Below are positions 13,180 to 24,389 of a DNA stretch of 64,000 bases, piece by piece. The notes under the pieces are model-generated. The model was given only the letters and a program-made list of their open reading frames with translations, did not search any database and had not been told where the DNA came from. Source of the stretch: Pleurodeles waltl (Eukaryota; Chordata; Amphibia; Caudata; Salamandridae). The number at the start of each line of letters is the position of its first letter. The stretch's first letter is position 1. The DNA lies in the NCBI RefSeq assembly GCF_031143425.1, contig NC_090445.1, positions 1,196,260,691 to 1,196,324,690 of the forward strand, written 5' to 3'. Made by a program: the position numbers and the translations under genes.

Positions 13180-13491
13180 TTTTTTTCAAAGAAAAAACAA
13201 AGGTTAGAGGAACCTTATAGTTAGGTGTGATAAAAAGGTATGTTTTTGTTTAAAACCAACCTTAGAAATTCACTGTGCAAAACAAAGGTTAACGTAATGT
13301 TATAGTTAGGGGAAAATGTCAGTGACAACATTAGCGTTTGAACTGAAAAACCCACAGAAATTCAGCAATTATAGTTTACAGACCTAACTATAACTTGCGC
13401 CCCTCCTTGCATTGCTTACGACCTCACATATTACATCACTCATGACATGTTCTGTGACATCATTTATGACATCACTGATGACATCACCCAA
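12925..13491. repeat. Direct-repeat pair with TGACATCA motifs around an (AT)n tract
   Basis: Similar segments at 12925-13008 and 13427-13491 (CATATTACATCAC, ACATGTT, then repeated TGACATCA/TGATGTCA) bracket an A-tract and a long (TA)n at about 13091-13176. Between them, 13191-13310 holds a second imperfect duplication (AAAACAAAGGTTA...TTATAGTTAGG). No terminal repeats with a clear target duplication were found, so the mobile-element class is unknown. Confidence 0.7.
13091..13177. repeat. (A)n followed by (TA)n microsatellite
   Basis: An A run at 13091-13108 is followed by about 34 TA units. Both can pair with themselves, and length polymorphism is expected. Confidence 0.97.
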
Positions 13492-14183
13492 CCTTCTTTT
13501 GTACACATTGCTCTATAAATGGGTATAGCATTAGAGCTAAGAAAGTAAGTGGAAAATAGCTCAGAAAAAACATGAAGCAGCATTACTGCTATAATAGCTA
13601 CAACCTACTTAGGTTAAGCAAGCTTGTGTGATGTGCAACATTGACCCTATGCCATACATTTCGAGGGTTGAATTCACTGAGCTGCAATTCAAATGACTGT
13701 GAAACATGGATATAATTGATGCATTTCCCTTGGAGCATTATTATAATAAATTAAAGTAAGGCCTATTTGGACTGCAAATCCTAGAATACCTTGTAATGGC
13801 TAAAATGACGAAGGTATAAATTGTGAAATCAAGTAAGGACTCAATCACCATGATTAAGACAGAATGCCAAAATGTGTCGGTGTTGGGTGTGATGTGGATG
13901 CCATGAGCCATTAAAGAATGTGGAATTTTTAATTTTTCCGAGAGTGCAGCGTTATCTTTTGTATATATATATAAAAGTATATACCTACACACTATGGTTC
14001 CTCCCGCCGCACCACTCTTTATCCACTCAGGCAAACAAAGATATAGGAGTGGTTTGAAAAGACAGGCAGCACAGCCAGGTCGGTGAACAAAACTTATGGT
14101 ATTTATTGCTTTACATCCACAGTGTCAAAGGTGCAAGACTGGTGAAGCATTTCAGCCGGAGCCTTCAACTGGCCAAGAGTTAC
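13492..14183. other. Unassigned sequence
   Basis: Nothing recognised except a box at 14130-14175 that, in reverse complement, reads GAAGGCTCCGGCTGAAATGC, of the dispersed GATGAAGGC...CGAAAC type. Confidence 0.45.
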
Positions 14184-14186
14184 TTA

Positions 14187-16067
14187 GGGGCATATTTATA
14201 CTCCATTTATGCTGAATATGAATCTTTTTTTTACGCAAATTCAGCGCAAAACTAACTCTATATTTATATTTTGGCGTTAGACACCGGTAACATCAAAATA
14301 TTGGAGTTTGCACCATTTTTTTGGTGCATTAACCTACCTTGTGTCAATGAGATGCTAGGTAGGCGTTCCCATCTAAAAAATGGTGCTAACCCCATAGCCC
14401 CCTATTTATCCCCCCATGCTAAAATGACGCACGGATGGGAGGAGGGGCTAAACTATTATTTAACGCCTGGTTCAGACCAAGCATTAGGGGACCTGTGGAC
14501 CCATTTAAATGGTTAAACACGATGGAATGGGTCCACAGGTGCCTTCCTCAAGCCCCAGGAACAACCCCACCCACACCAGAGGGACACCGGAGGATGGGGG
14601 GGCCCTATCCCAGGTAAGTAGGGTAAGTATAGGTAAATATTTTTATTTTTAAATTAAAGTGCCATCGGGGGCCCAACTTGGGGCCCCCTGCATGGCACAG
14701 GGTGCAGTGGCCATGCCCAGGGAACCCTGATCCCCTGTGCTGGCCATTGTGGTGGTGGGCATGACTCCTGTCTTTTCTAATGCAGGAGTCATGTGGTGTA
14801 GATGGTTTTGCATCAGAAAATGACGCTAGGCTGGTTAGAGGCTTTGTTTTTGCCTCTAACCAGCCTAATGTCATTTTTCGTTGCAAAACCCCCTTCTCCC
14901 ATACTGCCACCCCCCCGGCTAACATCACGTTTCTTTACGCTAGCCCACCCTTTGCACCAGCTTGCACCATTCCATAAATATGGTGCCCGGCTTGCGCTCA
15001 GGAATGGTGCAAGCCGGTGATAAACTTTTTGATACAAAACAGGGGCTCGAAAAATAAAAAAATGTTACTAGTCCTGCAGCTCAAGTAACTTAAATAATCT
15101 ACTCAACCTAACTATAATGTACTTGACCCGTAAACGGGTCTCAAATTGTGTGATCCTTGGCAAATAGTTTACAGAGTCGCTTTTTTCTTAATTCTCACAT
15201 ATGATTGCACTTACAAATATGTGAGCTCAGCATTTCTGCAGTACAAAGAAACCTCTTTTGTTTGATTAAGTAGACTAAAGTTTGCTGCATGTATCACAGG
15301 AATCTAGCCCACATACCCATGAGGTCTAGCCCACATAACCTAGGACTTCTTTTAGTTCACTAACAACATCAGGACAGGAGTGTTTTTCAGTTTGTTTAAA
15401 CGCTCAATTTTAATAAATATGTTACTAAACCATGATGTGGTAACATATTATCATCTACACACAGTAACGTTCCAAGAAACGTCCAAAAACCTCTCTACTA
15501 ACTTGCAGCTTTACTGATAAAACTATATAGTGTATTAACAATCTGTGAAAATTGGGTTTCAGAAAACATATCCTTTGCACATCAACATGTAAAGTATTCT
15601 GATTTGTTTTCATCCTATTAAAATATTTTTCATCCCACAGAAGTATATCAAAAAAGGGCTTTTGCAACTACTGAAATGTATTTTTAAATGTGTGCACAGT
15701 TGACTTAGTCATTTAAATGTTGTGTGTCAGGCAAAAACATGACACCCTATATACTTTTATTTTACATTCTAAGGGTCACACAGTTCACCTTACAAAGTTC
15801 TGAAACTCTGCTGTCAGAAGGAAAAATAATTGTAAGAAAAACTGACTTTTGACCTCTGTCTGTGAACACAGAGCAAATGTGACATAAGAACAAGATTTAA
15901 AGGAATCTTTTATTGCCCCTCCAGTTTTCAGCTGAACATAACACCTGTTCAGTGTCAACTTGCCAGAAGGGAGGAGTAAGTATTAATAAAAAATATTGAA
16001 CCTGATCAAATAAGACTCCCCAAACTGCTTTAGTGCAGTTTTGCCTCAAAAAGTATAAATATGCCCC
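14187..16067. mobile_element. Harbinger-like MITE with long terminal repeats, split by an insertion
   Basis: The left end ACTTAGGGGCATATTTATAC (14182-14201) and the right end GTATAAATATGCCCCTAAGT (16053-16072) are exact inverted repeats. GTT flanks both outer sides. The first 860 bp carry successive hairpins, for example TTGCACCATT...AATGGTGCAAG at about 14962-15016 and GGCTGGTTAGAGG...CCTCTAACCAGCC at about 14829-14867. Around 15040 the hairpin pattern breaks off, and it resumes only at about 16022 with AAACTGC...GCAGTTTTG and the terminus. The roughly 980 bp between are AT-rich and unlike the element. I infer one element with a nested insertion; two separate element ends are the alternative. 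Confidence 0.6.
15041..16021. other. Foreign AT-rich insert inside the 14187-16067 MITE
   Basis: It begins with CAGGGGCTCGAAAAAT, which resembles a hAT-type terminus. I could not find the matching right terminus or an 8-bp target duplication. No coding sequence is visible. The class of this insert is therefore unproven. Confidence 0.35.
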
Positions 16068-16098
16068 TAAGTGTTCAGAGTGTACTTAAAGGGACAAG

Positions 16099-16816
16099 GG
16101 GCCAGATGTAGGAAAAATCCAATTTGCGAGTTGCAAATTGCGAGTCATTCCGACTCGCAATTTGCAACTCGCAAATTGGTATGCAGAACGGTGTCTCAGA
16201 CACCGTCTGCAACTCGCTATGGGGTCGCAATGACCCACCTCATTAATATTAATGAGGTGGGTCGCTAATTGCGGCCCCATAGCGAGTCTAGGCACTCGCA
16301 AACATGGAGGCCTGCTGTCGTCAGCAGACCTCCATGTTCGTGACTGCTTTCAATAAAGCATTTTTTTTTTTTTTTAAGTGTAGCCCGTTTTCCTTAAAGG
16401 AAAACGAGCTGCACTTAAAAAAAAAAACGAAACCTTTAGTTTCGGGTTTTTTTCAGGGCAGGCAGTGGTCCCTTGGACCACTACCTGCCCTGAAAAAAAT
16501 TTTTGGGGTCCATTCACAAAATGGAAGGGGTCCCGTTGGGACCCCTTCCAATTTGCGAGTGGGTTACCATCCACTTGAAGTGGATGGTAACTGCGATACC
16601 CTTTGCGACCGCATATGCGGTCGCAAATGGTATTGCATTCCACTCCGAATCACAAATAGGAAGGGAACACCCCTTCCTATTTGCGATTCTGAAATGCATA
16701 TTGCGAGTCAGTCCCGACTCGCAATATGCATTTCTGCATAGCAAAGAGGCATTTGCACCTCGCAAACGGCGATTTTCGCCGTTTGCGACATGCAAATCCT
16801 TTGCTACATCTGGCCC
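16099..16816. mobile_element. Harbinger-like MITE made of 13 consecutive hairpins
   Basis: Termini GGGCCAGATGTAG and CTACATCTGGCCC are inverted repeats flanked by AAG on both sides (16096-16098 and 16817-16819). The interior is almost wholly hairpins placed one after another. The first has 28-bp perfect arms around ATTCC. Later ones have cores ACGGTGTC, GACCCACCTCATTAAT, GGAGGCCTGCTG, GTTTTCC, CGAAAC, CAGGGCAGG, GGAAGGGGTCCC, GTTACCATCCAC, GCGACCGCAT, AATAGGAAGGG, ATGCATATTGCGAGTC and CAAACGGCG. There is no transposase. The 145- to 180-codon open frames crossing it are translations of the stems and are not genes. Confidence 0.85.
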
Positions 16817-17669
16817 AAGGTCCCTTTCAACCACCTGAACAAATAGGTTTCTAGACTGCAAACCCATTTTATGATGCACCCCTAATTGTCTGCCATTTAT
16901 CTCTGGCAAACCCCCAGGGAGCAGCCCATTCATTAACCTGGGTGAATTCACAGATTCAAAGTTGGAAATTTTCACATTCCTTATATATTTATATACATAT
17001 ACATATAAATATAGATACATAAACCAAAAGAAGCGGGCGTCTCTTAATAGAAACAATCACTGTGTCCAGCTCCTCAGTGTGCACCTGATCCACGGGTGTT
17101 CTTATGGAACCTTCACCCACATGCTAATCATGTGGCATGTTTCATCTTCTGGTCCTCCCCAGGTGTGGTACTTACCACCAGGTGGGCTCAACCTTGGTGT
17201 GGGAGGGAGCATTTTGATATTCTCTATATTGTTAGAAGGGCCCTATGATATGGTTAAAACATAACATGGCACAAAGAGGCATTTACTGAGTCAGTGTGCC
17301 TATTGCAGGTCGACATGTTTCATGCTTTGCAAGATGCACAGGTTTCATCAGGACCTCTAAAACCTTTGTGCTCCTAACCTATACAGATCAGGAGTTATTT
17401 ATCGAAGCAAGCAATAGCACAATACAAAATTTTAAAACACAAGTAAAAAAAGATAATATGATAAAATATCTTAGTTAAAAACAGTTTCTGTTCCAGCGGA
17501 ACCCAGCCTGACCTTTCCAACAATTACACAACATAGACATTACAAAGTCAGAACTCAGGGGTTAGCAGCTTTTCAATTTTAAAATGTGGGGCAGATAAGG
17601 ACCATAGGCTAGCCTGACATTCACAGAGTTACAATACTTCGAATACTCTTGCCCGCTCAGGAACGCTAC

Positions 17670-18122
17670 TCACAATGGTGACGTGTGGAATACACTATAA
17701 CCATCCCCATCTGACTGTGCAAATTTGCGCCTCGAACACCACATTGCAAATAAATACCTTGCTACGGCAAACACAGTAGTTCCACTGGTTTCTATTTTAA
17801 TAATTCTATACACCTCCCTATGCTGTTTAATCCCAATATTCTTACACACTGGGATCAACTGTTTGGCCATAGAGACTTTATACTCTGGGCAAAAGAAAAG
17901 TAAATGAACCTCCGTTTCTCCGGGCAGGCCACAGACTGGACAGACTTGCTTCTCTTTTAGACCAGCACTACCCCACTTTTGAGTAAAAGAACGTAAAGGG
18001 AGTCTCCCATATCTGGACTGCACATAGAGTTTCCTAGCCAGATTGGGTTCAATAACATCTAGGAACTCTTCTAATTTATAGGAGTCCTTAGGGTGCAAGA
18101 ATCCATCTGACAGTCCTACCAT
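17670..18122 (-). pseudogene. LINE-A ORF2 C-terminus with zinc-binding motif
   Basis: A 150-codon open segment carries CPVCGLPGETEVHLLFFCP, a CX2CX8HX4C arrangement. This is typical of the zinc-binding tail after reverse transcriptase in several LINE clades, where it is thought to help bind RNA or target DNA. It is preceded by a basic, aromatic stretch (LARKLYVQSRYGRLPLRSFTQ) shortened by the fragment start. It lies downstream, in element orientation, of the reverse transcriptase remnants. The ATG at 18122 is internal to the ancestral ORF2 and is not a real start. Confidence 0.8.
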
Positions 18123-18599
18123 TGCTGAGTTAGATAAAAGGGAGTGTAACTTGAAGTTCAGCTTTAGATATCTGATGGCAAGACTCCTCGGTGTTATCCC
18201 CGAGCCTATCTTTTCCCATACTTCTCAAAGTCTCTCTCACATCGCGTACCAAGGAAGATTGCCCACACCTTGATTTCCGAGAATCTGTTCCAAACCACAT
18301 CTATAGGAGGTCAATTCTGGGGGCATCCATACTCTTCCCTAAAAAAGTTAGGGCCTTATACCAATCTCCTCTGAGATAGGCCTAATCCCCATATCAAGAA
18401 GTAATGATAATAGTGGTGTGCTGACTGACAGGTGCAATCACTGTCTCAGGATTCGATTTTTTACTAGAACGAAGGCATTAACAATCTTATGGCCCCAGAA
18501 CTCTGCCCTATATAGTGCAGAGCCAAGCGCCTGATGTGAATAGATTTGTATTATCAGAGAAATGGGTTTATAAAAGAACTCATGTAACACCTTTAATAA

Positions 18600-20462
18600 C
18601 CCTACTATGTGTTATTCTAATTTCAATCTGTGTTTGGCAATTTGGGGTGCCCAGTCTATCAACTCAATTAACGTAACCCCCAAATATTTAAAAAAATGTG
18701 AACCTGCTCAAGCGGACTCCCAGCTAATGCTGGGTTTGAACATGATGACCAACAAGCATTAACAAGCATTTGGAATACAATGGGTATCGCCTTTGCTCGA
18801 GTTAGAGCTATTAGCGCTTTGGAAAGTCCTAACAGGACTTTTCTTGTCATATAAATTGAATGAAAAGTAAAACAGTTGACATAAGCAAGCCGATTCAAAG
18901 CGCCATGGCCTCCAGGAGCATGAGCGCAAAGGAGAGACAAAAAAGGAAAAAGAAGTTCGTTCTCGGTCAAACGTATTGGCAAAGTGTAGTTATCAATGTA
19001 ACAGGGTAGATGGCCAAGGCAGCAACAAAACTGCCCCAAGGAGGGACAAACATAAAGCATTTGCCAGTGATAACAAAGGATTTTTGAAAGGCAAGCCCAT
19101 GAACGAGTGACAGTGATTGGCGTGCGTTGGACGTGGTTAAAAGCCCCCAGATAGATTACAACATGCCAGAGCGCTGGCACGCCAGACCTAAAAGCCATAT
19201 ATTTTGTTTTGTCTACATTTATCTCCAGGCTCCTCTGGGCACAGAAGTCACTAAACCCATCTAAAATCTTCTTTATGCCCATAGGCGACTTAGAGATAAG
19301 TAAACCTAATGCCTGTACTTTCTCATTGTTTAGTCTGCGAGCATCATTGTCACATAAAGGTGGACAATTAGGTTATTGACAAATAAGGTAAATAATGCTT
19401 GTAGAAGCACACAACCTTGTCTCATACCTTTATTGACCGGAAAGGTCTCAGTTACTTACCCCAACCTGCTACAGCAAATCTGTGTAAAGTTCTCCTCATG
19501 GAGTCTTTCTAGGGGTACCTTAAGGTAATGTGGCACCCTCACGTTAATTAGTACTTGCCATAGGATTTTCCTGGGAACTTGATCAAAAGTGGACCTCAGA
19601 TCCACAAACACCAGGAACAACGCCCCCCCCCCCCCCACTAGACCACAGTCTTCCAATAAGGAAGTTGCAGCCTGAATACATTGTCCATAGTGAACGTGCC
19701 TTGGCAAAAACTAGATTGCAGTGGGCTTAGGATCTCATTTGCCTCTAGCCAATCCTGTAATCTTCCCAGGATAACTTATCAAAAAAGCTTTTGTGCCGTA
19801 TCAATCAGGCTAATTGGCCTGTAGTTAGCCAGCTGCATGGGGTAGCCTTTTTGTAAAGATGGAGAACAACTCAGCCCCCTTCCAAGACTGCGAGATGGGC
19901 ATCTCTTCCATGATAGCATTAAAGAGGAGCATAAAATATGGACCACAGACCTTTGATTTCAGCCAAATAAAGATTCCCAGGAATTTTATCAAGGCCAGGT
20001 GCTTTGTGAGGAACAATTGTTTTTAATGGCCATACATACTTCCTGGATAGTAATGGCTGGATGGCCATCATTATAGCCCTCCACCTCTGAGCCTGATTTA
20101 ACCTGCCTGCTGTACTCAGAATTGGGGACAGATGAGCAGTCCAGCTTATTATACAACCTCGCAAAGTATGAATTCCATCTATTAGCTGAGATATTATTGC
20201 CAATAATAACATTACCCTCTGGGGTCCTTGTGTTCACAATATTCCAGAAGGAGGCATGATCATTACCTGTTAACGCCCTGGGTAAAGCTTCCGATATGTC
20301 CTGGTCCCACTCCCTTTTGGAAGTGCTGACAGTTGTTTTATAAGCAGCTCTCTTAGCTATGAACCGATCTCTATCCTGTGACTTAATTGATTTTATTAAT
20401 GCACGTTTTGCTTCCCTACATCCCTTATTAAACCATGAAGTAGAATTGCTTCTAGCCCACAT
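18600..20462 (-). pseudogene. LINE-A reverse transcriptase, multiply frameshifted
   Basis: Several diagnostic pieces are readable in different minus-strand frames: an N-terminal WFNKGCREAKRA segment (about 20430), APGLDKIPGNL (about 20000), NYRPISLIDTAQKL (about 19800-19845), motif A as FVDLRSTFDQVPR (about 19580-19615), RQGCVLLQALFTLF (about 19420), and FCAQRSLEINVDKTKYMAF (about 19200). The segment where YADD is expected reads VQALGLLISKSPMG, so the second catalytic motif is lost. A 14-C run at 19623-19636 lies in the coding region just upstream of motif A and is a likely frameshift site. The product, if any, would be inactive. Confidence 0.88.
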
Positions 20463-20659
20463 TTTATTGGCTTCTATATTAAAAACGTTTTGAGGTAACT
20501 AAATAATTGAGTACGGACTTCACCAATTCTCTCCAAGGTGCCCAGTGGGGAATCTAAATTGCAAAGATCTTATAGATCATTCCCTACAATATGATAAAGA
20601 GATATTAGTGACTCTTGTGTGCGTGCAATAGTTTGCCATTTAATCCGGCACCAATTTAT

Positions 20660-21490
20660 TGGTTGCAAACTGGAGCCTACCATCCAATTGGTCCTGATAT
20701 ATGGCTGTAAATTTGCAACTTGGAAAATGTAGAAAAACTAAAGCATTATGGTTACTATCATGCCTAATTACTACTTCCATATCCACAATGAAAGCTCAGA
20801 GTATAACATCTACTGATATATAGTCAATTAGGCTGGCACTCTGGTTGTGCTTAAAAGTGGACCTCCTCTCCTTATCTGGGACTGGGTTCTCCCACTGCAA
20901 GCAAGGATCGCATGATTTAATGACAGGGCATTGATTTGTACTGCCAAGGGGGACCATCTCCTAATGGGACGTATAGTCAGATCTGGAATATTCCAAACCT
21001 TTTCCTCCACTTGGAACAAATTGTTTAAACTCACATGTAGAGGCTCATATTGGCAGATGAAATCACCACCAGTATTTTTGTAAGCCACCCTAGGTAGAGC
21101 AACCATGTGTGCAGCAGGTTTATCCACAGTTGGTGATTACTGCCCATTACTAGTAGGTCTCGAATATACATTATAGACAAATACATCTAAATTGAAAGAA
21201 AATGCAAGTTTTACACAAAGAATGCCCTCTGCTGCTACATCCACCATCTTCACAGAGCATTCCAGATGTGCGCCAGCCCTTGTAGAAAGACCCTCGTAGG
21301 CCTACCATGACCAGTTACTTTTACCTCTTTACTACAAACACAAAAACCAGGTCTGTGCACTTTCTCAGTTAGCAGAATACTTGAAAGAGGCATTTGTCAA
21401 CTTGATCAATGAAGCAACCCCATTATAAACAAACAAGTTTGGATCCTAGACCTGCCACATTCCATGAGATCACCCTTACTTTCAGATTGC
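20660..21490 (-). pseudogene. LINE-A apurinic-type endonuclease, frameshifted
   Basis: The N-terminal ISWNVAGL (about 21450-21475), the middle FCVCSKEVKVTGHGRP and LCVKLAFSFNLDVFVYNVYSRP, GGDF (about 21060-21070), a DYISVD segment (about 20800) and SNHNALVFL (about 20740-20765) fall in the order of an AP-endonuclease domain. GGDF corresponds to the usual GDFN, and SNH replaces the usual SDH, which would remove a catalytic aspartate. This domain normally nicks target DNA to prime reverse transcription. Frames change at least three times. Confidence 0.8.
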
Positions 21491-21639
21491 ATTATGCTGC
21501 TACCAATACCTCATTGCTTACTTCTGCATTATGTGTAATTCCCTGGGTACTTCCCTCTAAATGGGATGCCCAAGCTTCTAATACCTCACTACTACAATGG
21601 TGTTAACTTGTTCTATCCCAGCTCCATCAGAGGTGGTAA

Positions 21640-22300
21640 GTGGTGCAGCTTTACTGCCCCTCCCACCATACAATAACCCATCTCTCTGACCAACAGAGCA
21701 AGGGATGGGGTCCACTATAGGATTCTCCCTGCAGGCCTACCAGGGTGTCATCGTTGATCCCATACTGGTGCTGAGTTGGGGAAAAGCCTTTCCGTTGGTA
21801 TGGGGTTAGTTGATCCTGAGTCCCACAAACTAAGCCTGTGCATCCAACCTTACAAGTTCCCCTGACTCCCCCCTCCTTCAAACAAGCACTATGGGCAGCC
21901 AACTTATAATTTAGTCAGTTAACTCCCTCCAAAGCATCAAATCGATTATACACTGGAATACTGTACTCCCTGTTATGGCTATGCTGACCATTCCCATGTG
22001 ACACATCAGTGGGAAAGGACTGGGGAGGGTAAGTCTGGCTGCCTCTTCTTACATGCCTAGAGGGATCATAAAAATATCCCAAGGGTAGCAAAGCATTGTT
22101 GGTTGCCCGCTCCTGCCTAGGCCCGTCATAATCGAAAAGGCTTCAAACCAAATTGGGATTTTCTAAAATTGATAATAACACAATCCCCAAGGCGGTCAAT
22201 TTGGCCCTTCCCAACCCATTGAACTCTAAGCGTAAAGATTATGCAAGATCAAGAGACAGTTACCCAGCTCTGCTATAGGGGGTGAGATTGAAAAGGGGAG
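21640..22300 (-). pseudogene. LINE-A ORF1-like remnant
   Basis: Minus-strand reading gives LGRAKLTALGIVLLSILENP, YDGPRQERATNNALLPLG and NRFDALEG, then an 83-codon open stretch at 21651-21902. Position just upstream of the endonuclease and the basic/hydrophilic composition suggest ORF1, an RNA-binding protein in other LINEs. I see no zinc knuckle or coiled coil, so the assignment rests mainly on position. Confidence 0.5.
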
Positions 22301-22340
22301 ATTATCTACTTCAAGAATCCTGAAAAAGGAGAAGGAACAC

Positions 22341-24389
22341 AGAAACGAAATCATGGCCTGGCTTAACAATCAGAATGACTATTTAAAATTCACACACTCT
22401 GCTGAGTGAGAAACTCCCCCCTTTCTGGGTGACTGTATATCTACATACCAAATATATATATATATACCAAATATATGTAAGCCACATGTTACATTTTCCT
22501 CCTAGTAGAAATTCGAAATTCTGCATGCATACTTGAAAGCTGTGAACCTGAATGACTAGGAGGACGGGAACAGTCAAAGGTCAGTCAGTACGTTGCAGTA
22601 GGTTTTCTGTTTTTAAAAAATGTTATGTGCCTGGGTTTTTCTGTCTATTTGCCTGGCACAGTGATAACACTGTCTGCTGCCTCATCACTGTTGAAAACAG
22701 CCTTTCATCTTTGCCTAGCAGCAGAGAACCATAGCTCAATAAAGAGAAAGGGCCAACATCCAGCAGTCTGAGTGACCATATTGCAAATATCAGTGTTGGC
22801 GAAGTGACAGAGCTCTACCAACAGACACAGCCATTAACTACTTCCCACTTTCCATTTCAACGAGCCACTGCTTAGGGGTTTGTTCATGTGACATTAGTAG
22901 CAAACAGCCCTCTGCCAGACCCTAATTCAGCGCTTCGCGTAAATCAGCTGAGTAGCGATAGCTGCCAAAATTCTGTTTGCCGTCGCTTGATAATAACGAA
23001 TGCCACGCTTTTCTCGTCTGAATAATTTTGCAAATCTGATTTTAGACATTACGTTCTGCCGCCTTTTATATTACCTTTGTTGACAATTATAGTTCTGTGT
23101 TTTCATGCATTTGAAGTATTCAAAACAAAGTGTAATCATACAATTTTTAATGTTTCCCGTAGAAAACAACCTGTAGTGAATGGAGCCATAGCCCCAGGGG
23201 GGTCCATGTACAAGAGAGGTAGGGATCCAGTATGTTTGCAGATACAAATTCCACAACTTAAAAATTCCATAACTGATTTATGTGTTATAAGGAGAAGAAT
23301 AACATTAACAGAGCATATATTTTTTCAAATTAACAAAACGATTCATTTTATTAAATTAGAATCACTTAAGTTTTCTTAAAAAACGTCAAGCGATCCCACA
23401 CAAACGCAAAGGAGAGACTATTAATCATGCATAGGTACAAGGTTTCTCCATAAAGCACGCAGCACATGTGCATAATGTTTAATAGTTACTTCTATTCTGT
23501 ATCCTGCATTTGTGAACATAATGACTACTGCCATCTGAGTTGTTGGAAATACTGCTCAGTTCAGAAATGCTGTAATTCTGAACGAGTCATTTGATATTTG
23601 CAAACCTATTATCTTCAGAAGAGTTTTATATGACTCGTTTTTTACGAGGTTGCATTCATTAAGTGTAACATAAATACTTCTGTGTATGTAAGGCTTTTCT
23701 GGAACAGTTTTGATTTACAGATGCTCATCAGAATGTTTTATATATCACGCTGATGGTAGCTAACCTGTTCACTGAAGTAATACCTTCCTAGCTGTGTTGC
23801 CACAATAGTAAAATCTTTAATTTCTAAAGAGAATCCTACAACCATGGCTAATATCATAGTGCTCTATTTTATACTAGGCATTTTTACATCAGAAGGTATT
23901 GTAAGGGTATCATGGGGAGAATGGTAGACATAAGAAATAAATTATTTCTATTGAACTTTAGGTCTGGTCAGCTAAGAGCTGAACTCGCCCACACATTTCC
24001 ATATTCCTGACATTTTATTTTCTTCGTTTAACATTTTCATTTCAGCTTCTTCACCAATAGTATACTATGGTCAGAATCAGTTCTTTTTCAGTTGTGAAAC
24101 TTGAGCTATGGTCCCAGACCTAGCCAACCTCTGATTTCCTCAGCATTATTAAAACGGGTTCTATTCATAATACAAATCTGTCTTTCGGTTGTTTAGATTT
24201 CATACTCCCTAAAGTAGTGCCTAAGAATCCATGCAATGCCTTGTTCTCTGATTTTCATCAAGAGCATTCTTTATCATTGTTGAGATATGGCCCATGAATT
24301 CCTTCCTGGAAAATCATTCTGGGTGATAGCCTGGTACTCGGTCCTCTCTTCAGAATCACTCCCAAAATTTACCTTTATCCTCCTAAATT
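22341..24389. other. Unassigned sequence
   Basis: No element ends or coding signal recognised. 22916-23060 has several CpG dinucleotides, which is uncommon in this window. A short (TA)n interrupts 22447-22480. Confidence 0.45.

Larger units (their letters stand above)
17285..22340 (-). mobile_element. LINE-A: long, dead APE-type non-LTR retrotransposon
   Basis: Read on the minus strand, the parts come in the order expected of a LINE: an ORF1-like segment (22300-21640), an AP-type endonuclease (21490-20660), a reverse transcriptase (20462-18600), a C-terminal zinc-finger segment (18122-17670), then a 3' UTR with a CCTGATGAAACC...CATGAAACATGTCG box near 17340-17305. The frame is broken many times and no single long open frame survives. 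The clade is not certain; the CX2CX8HX4C C-terminus and a single-ORF2 layout suit several APE-type clades. Boundaries are approximate because no target duplication or poly-A tail could be fixed. Confidence 0.85.

Noticed and set aside
15041..16021. Calling this insert a hAT transposon
   Set aside because: Only one end looks hAT-like. I found no inverted partner and no 8-bp target duplication.
16304..16741. 145-codon open frame
   Set aside because: It runs through the stems of the 16099-16816 MITE, and similar frames exist on the other strand. It translates palindromes and resembles no protein.
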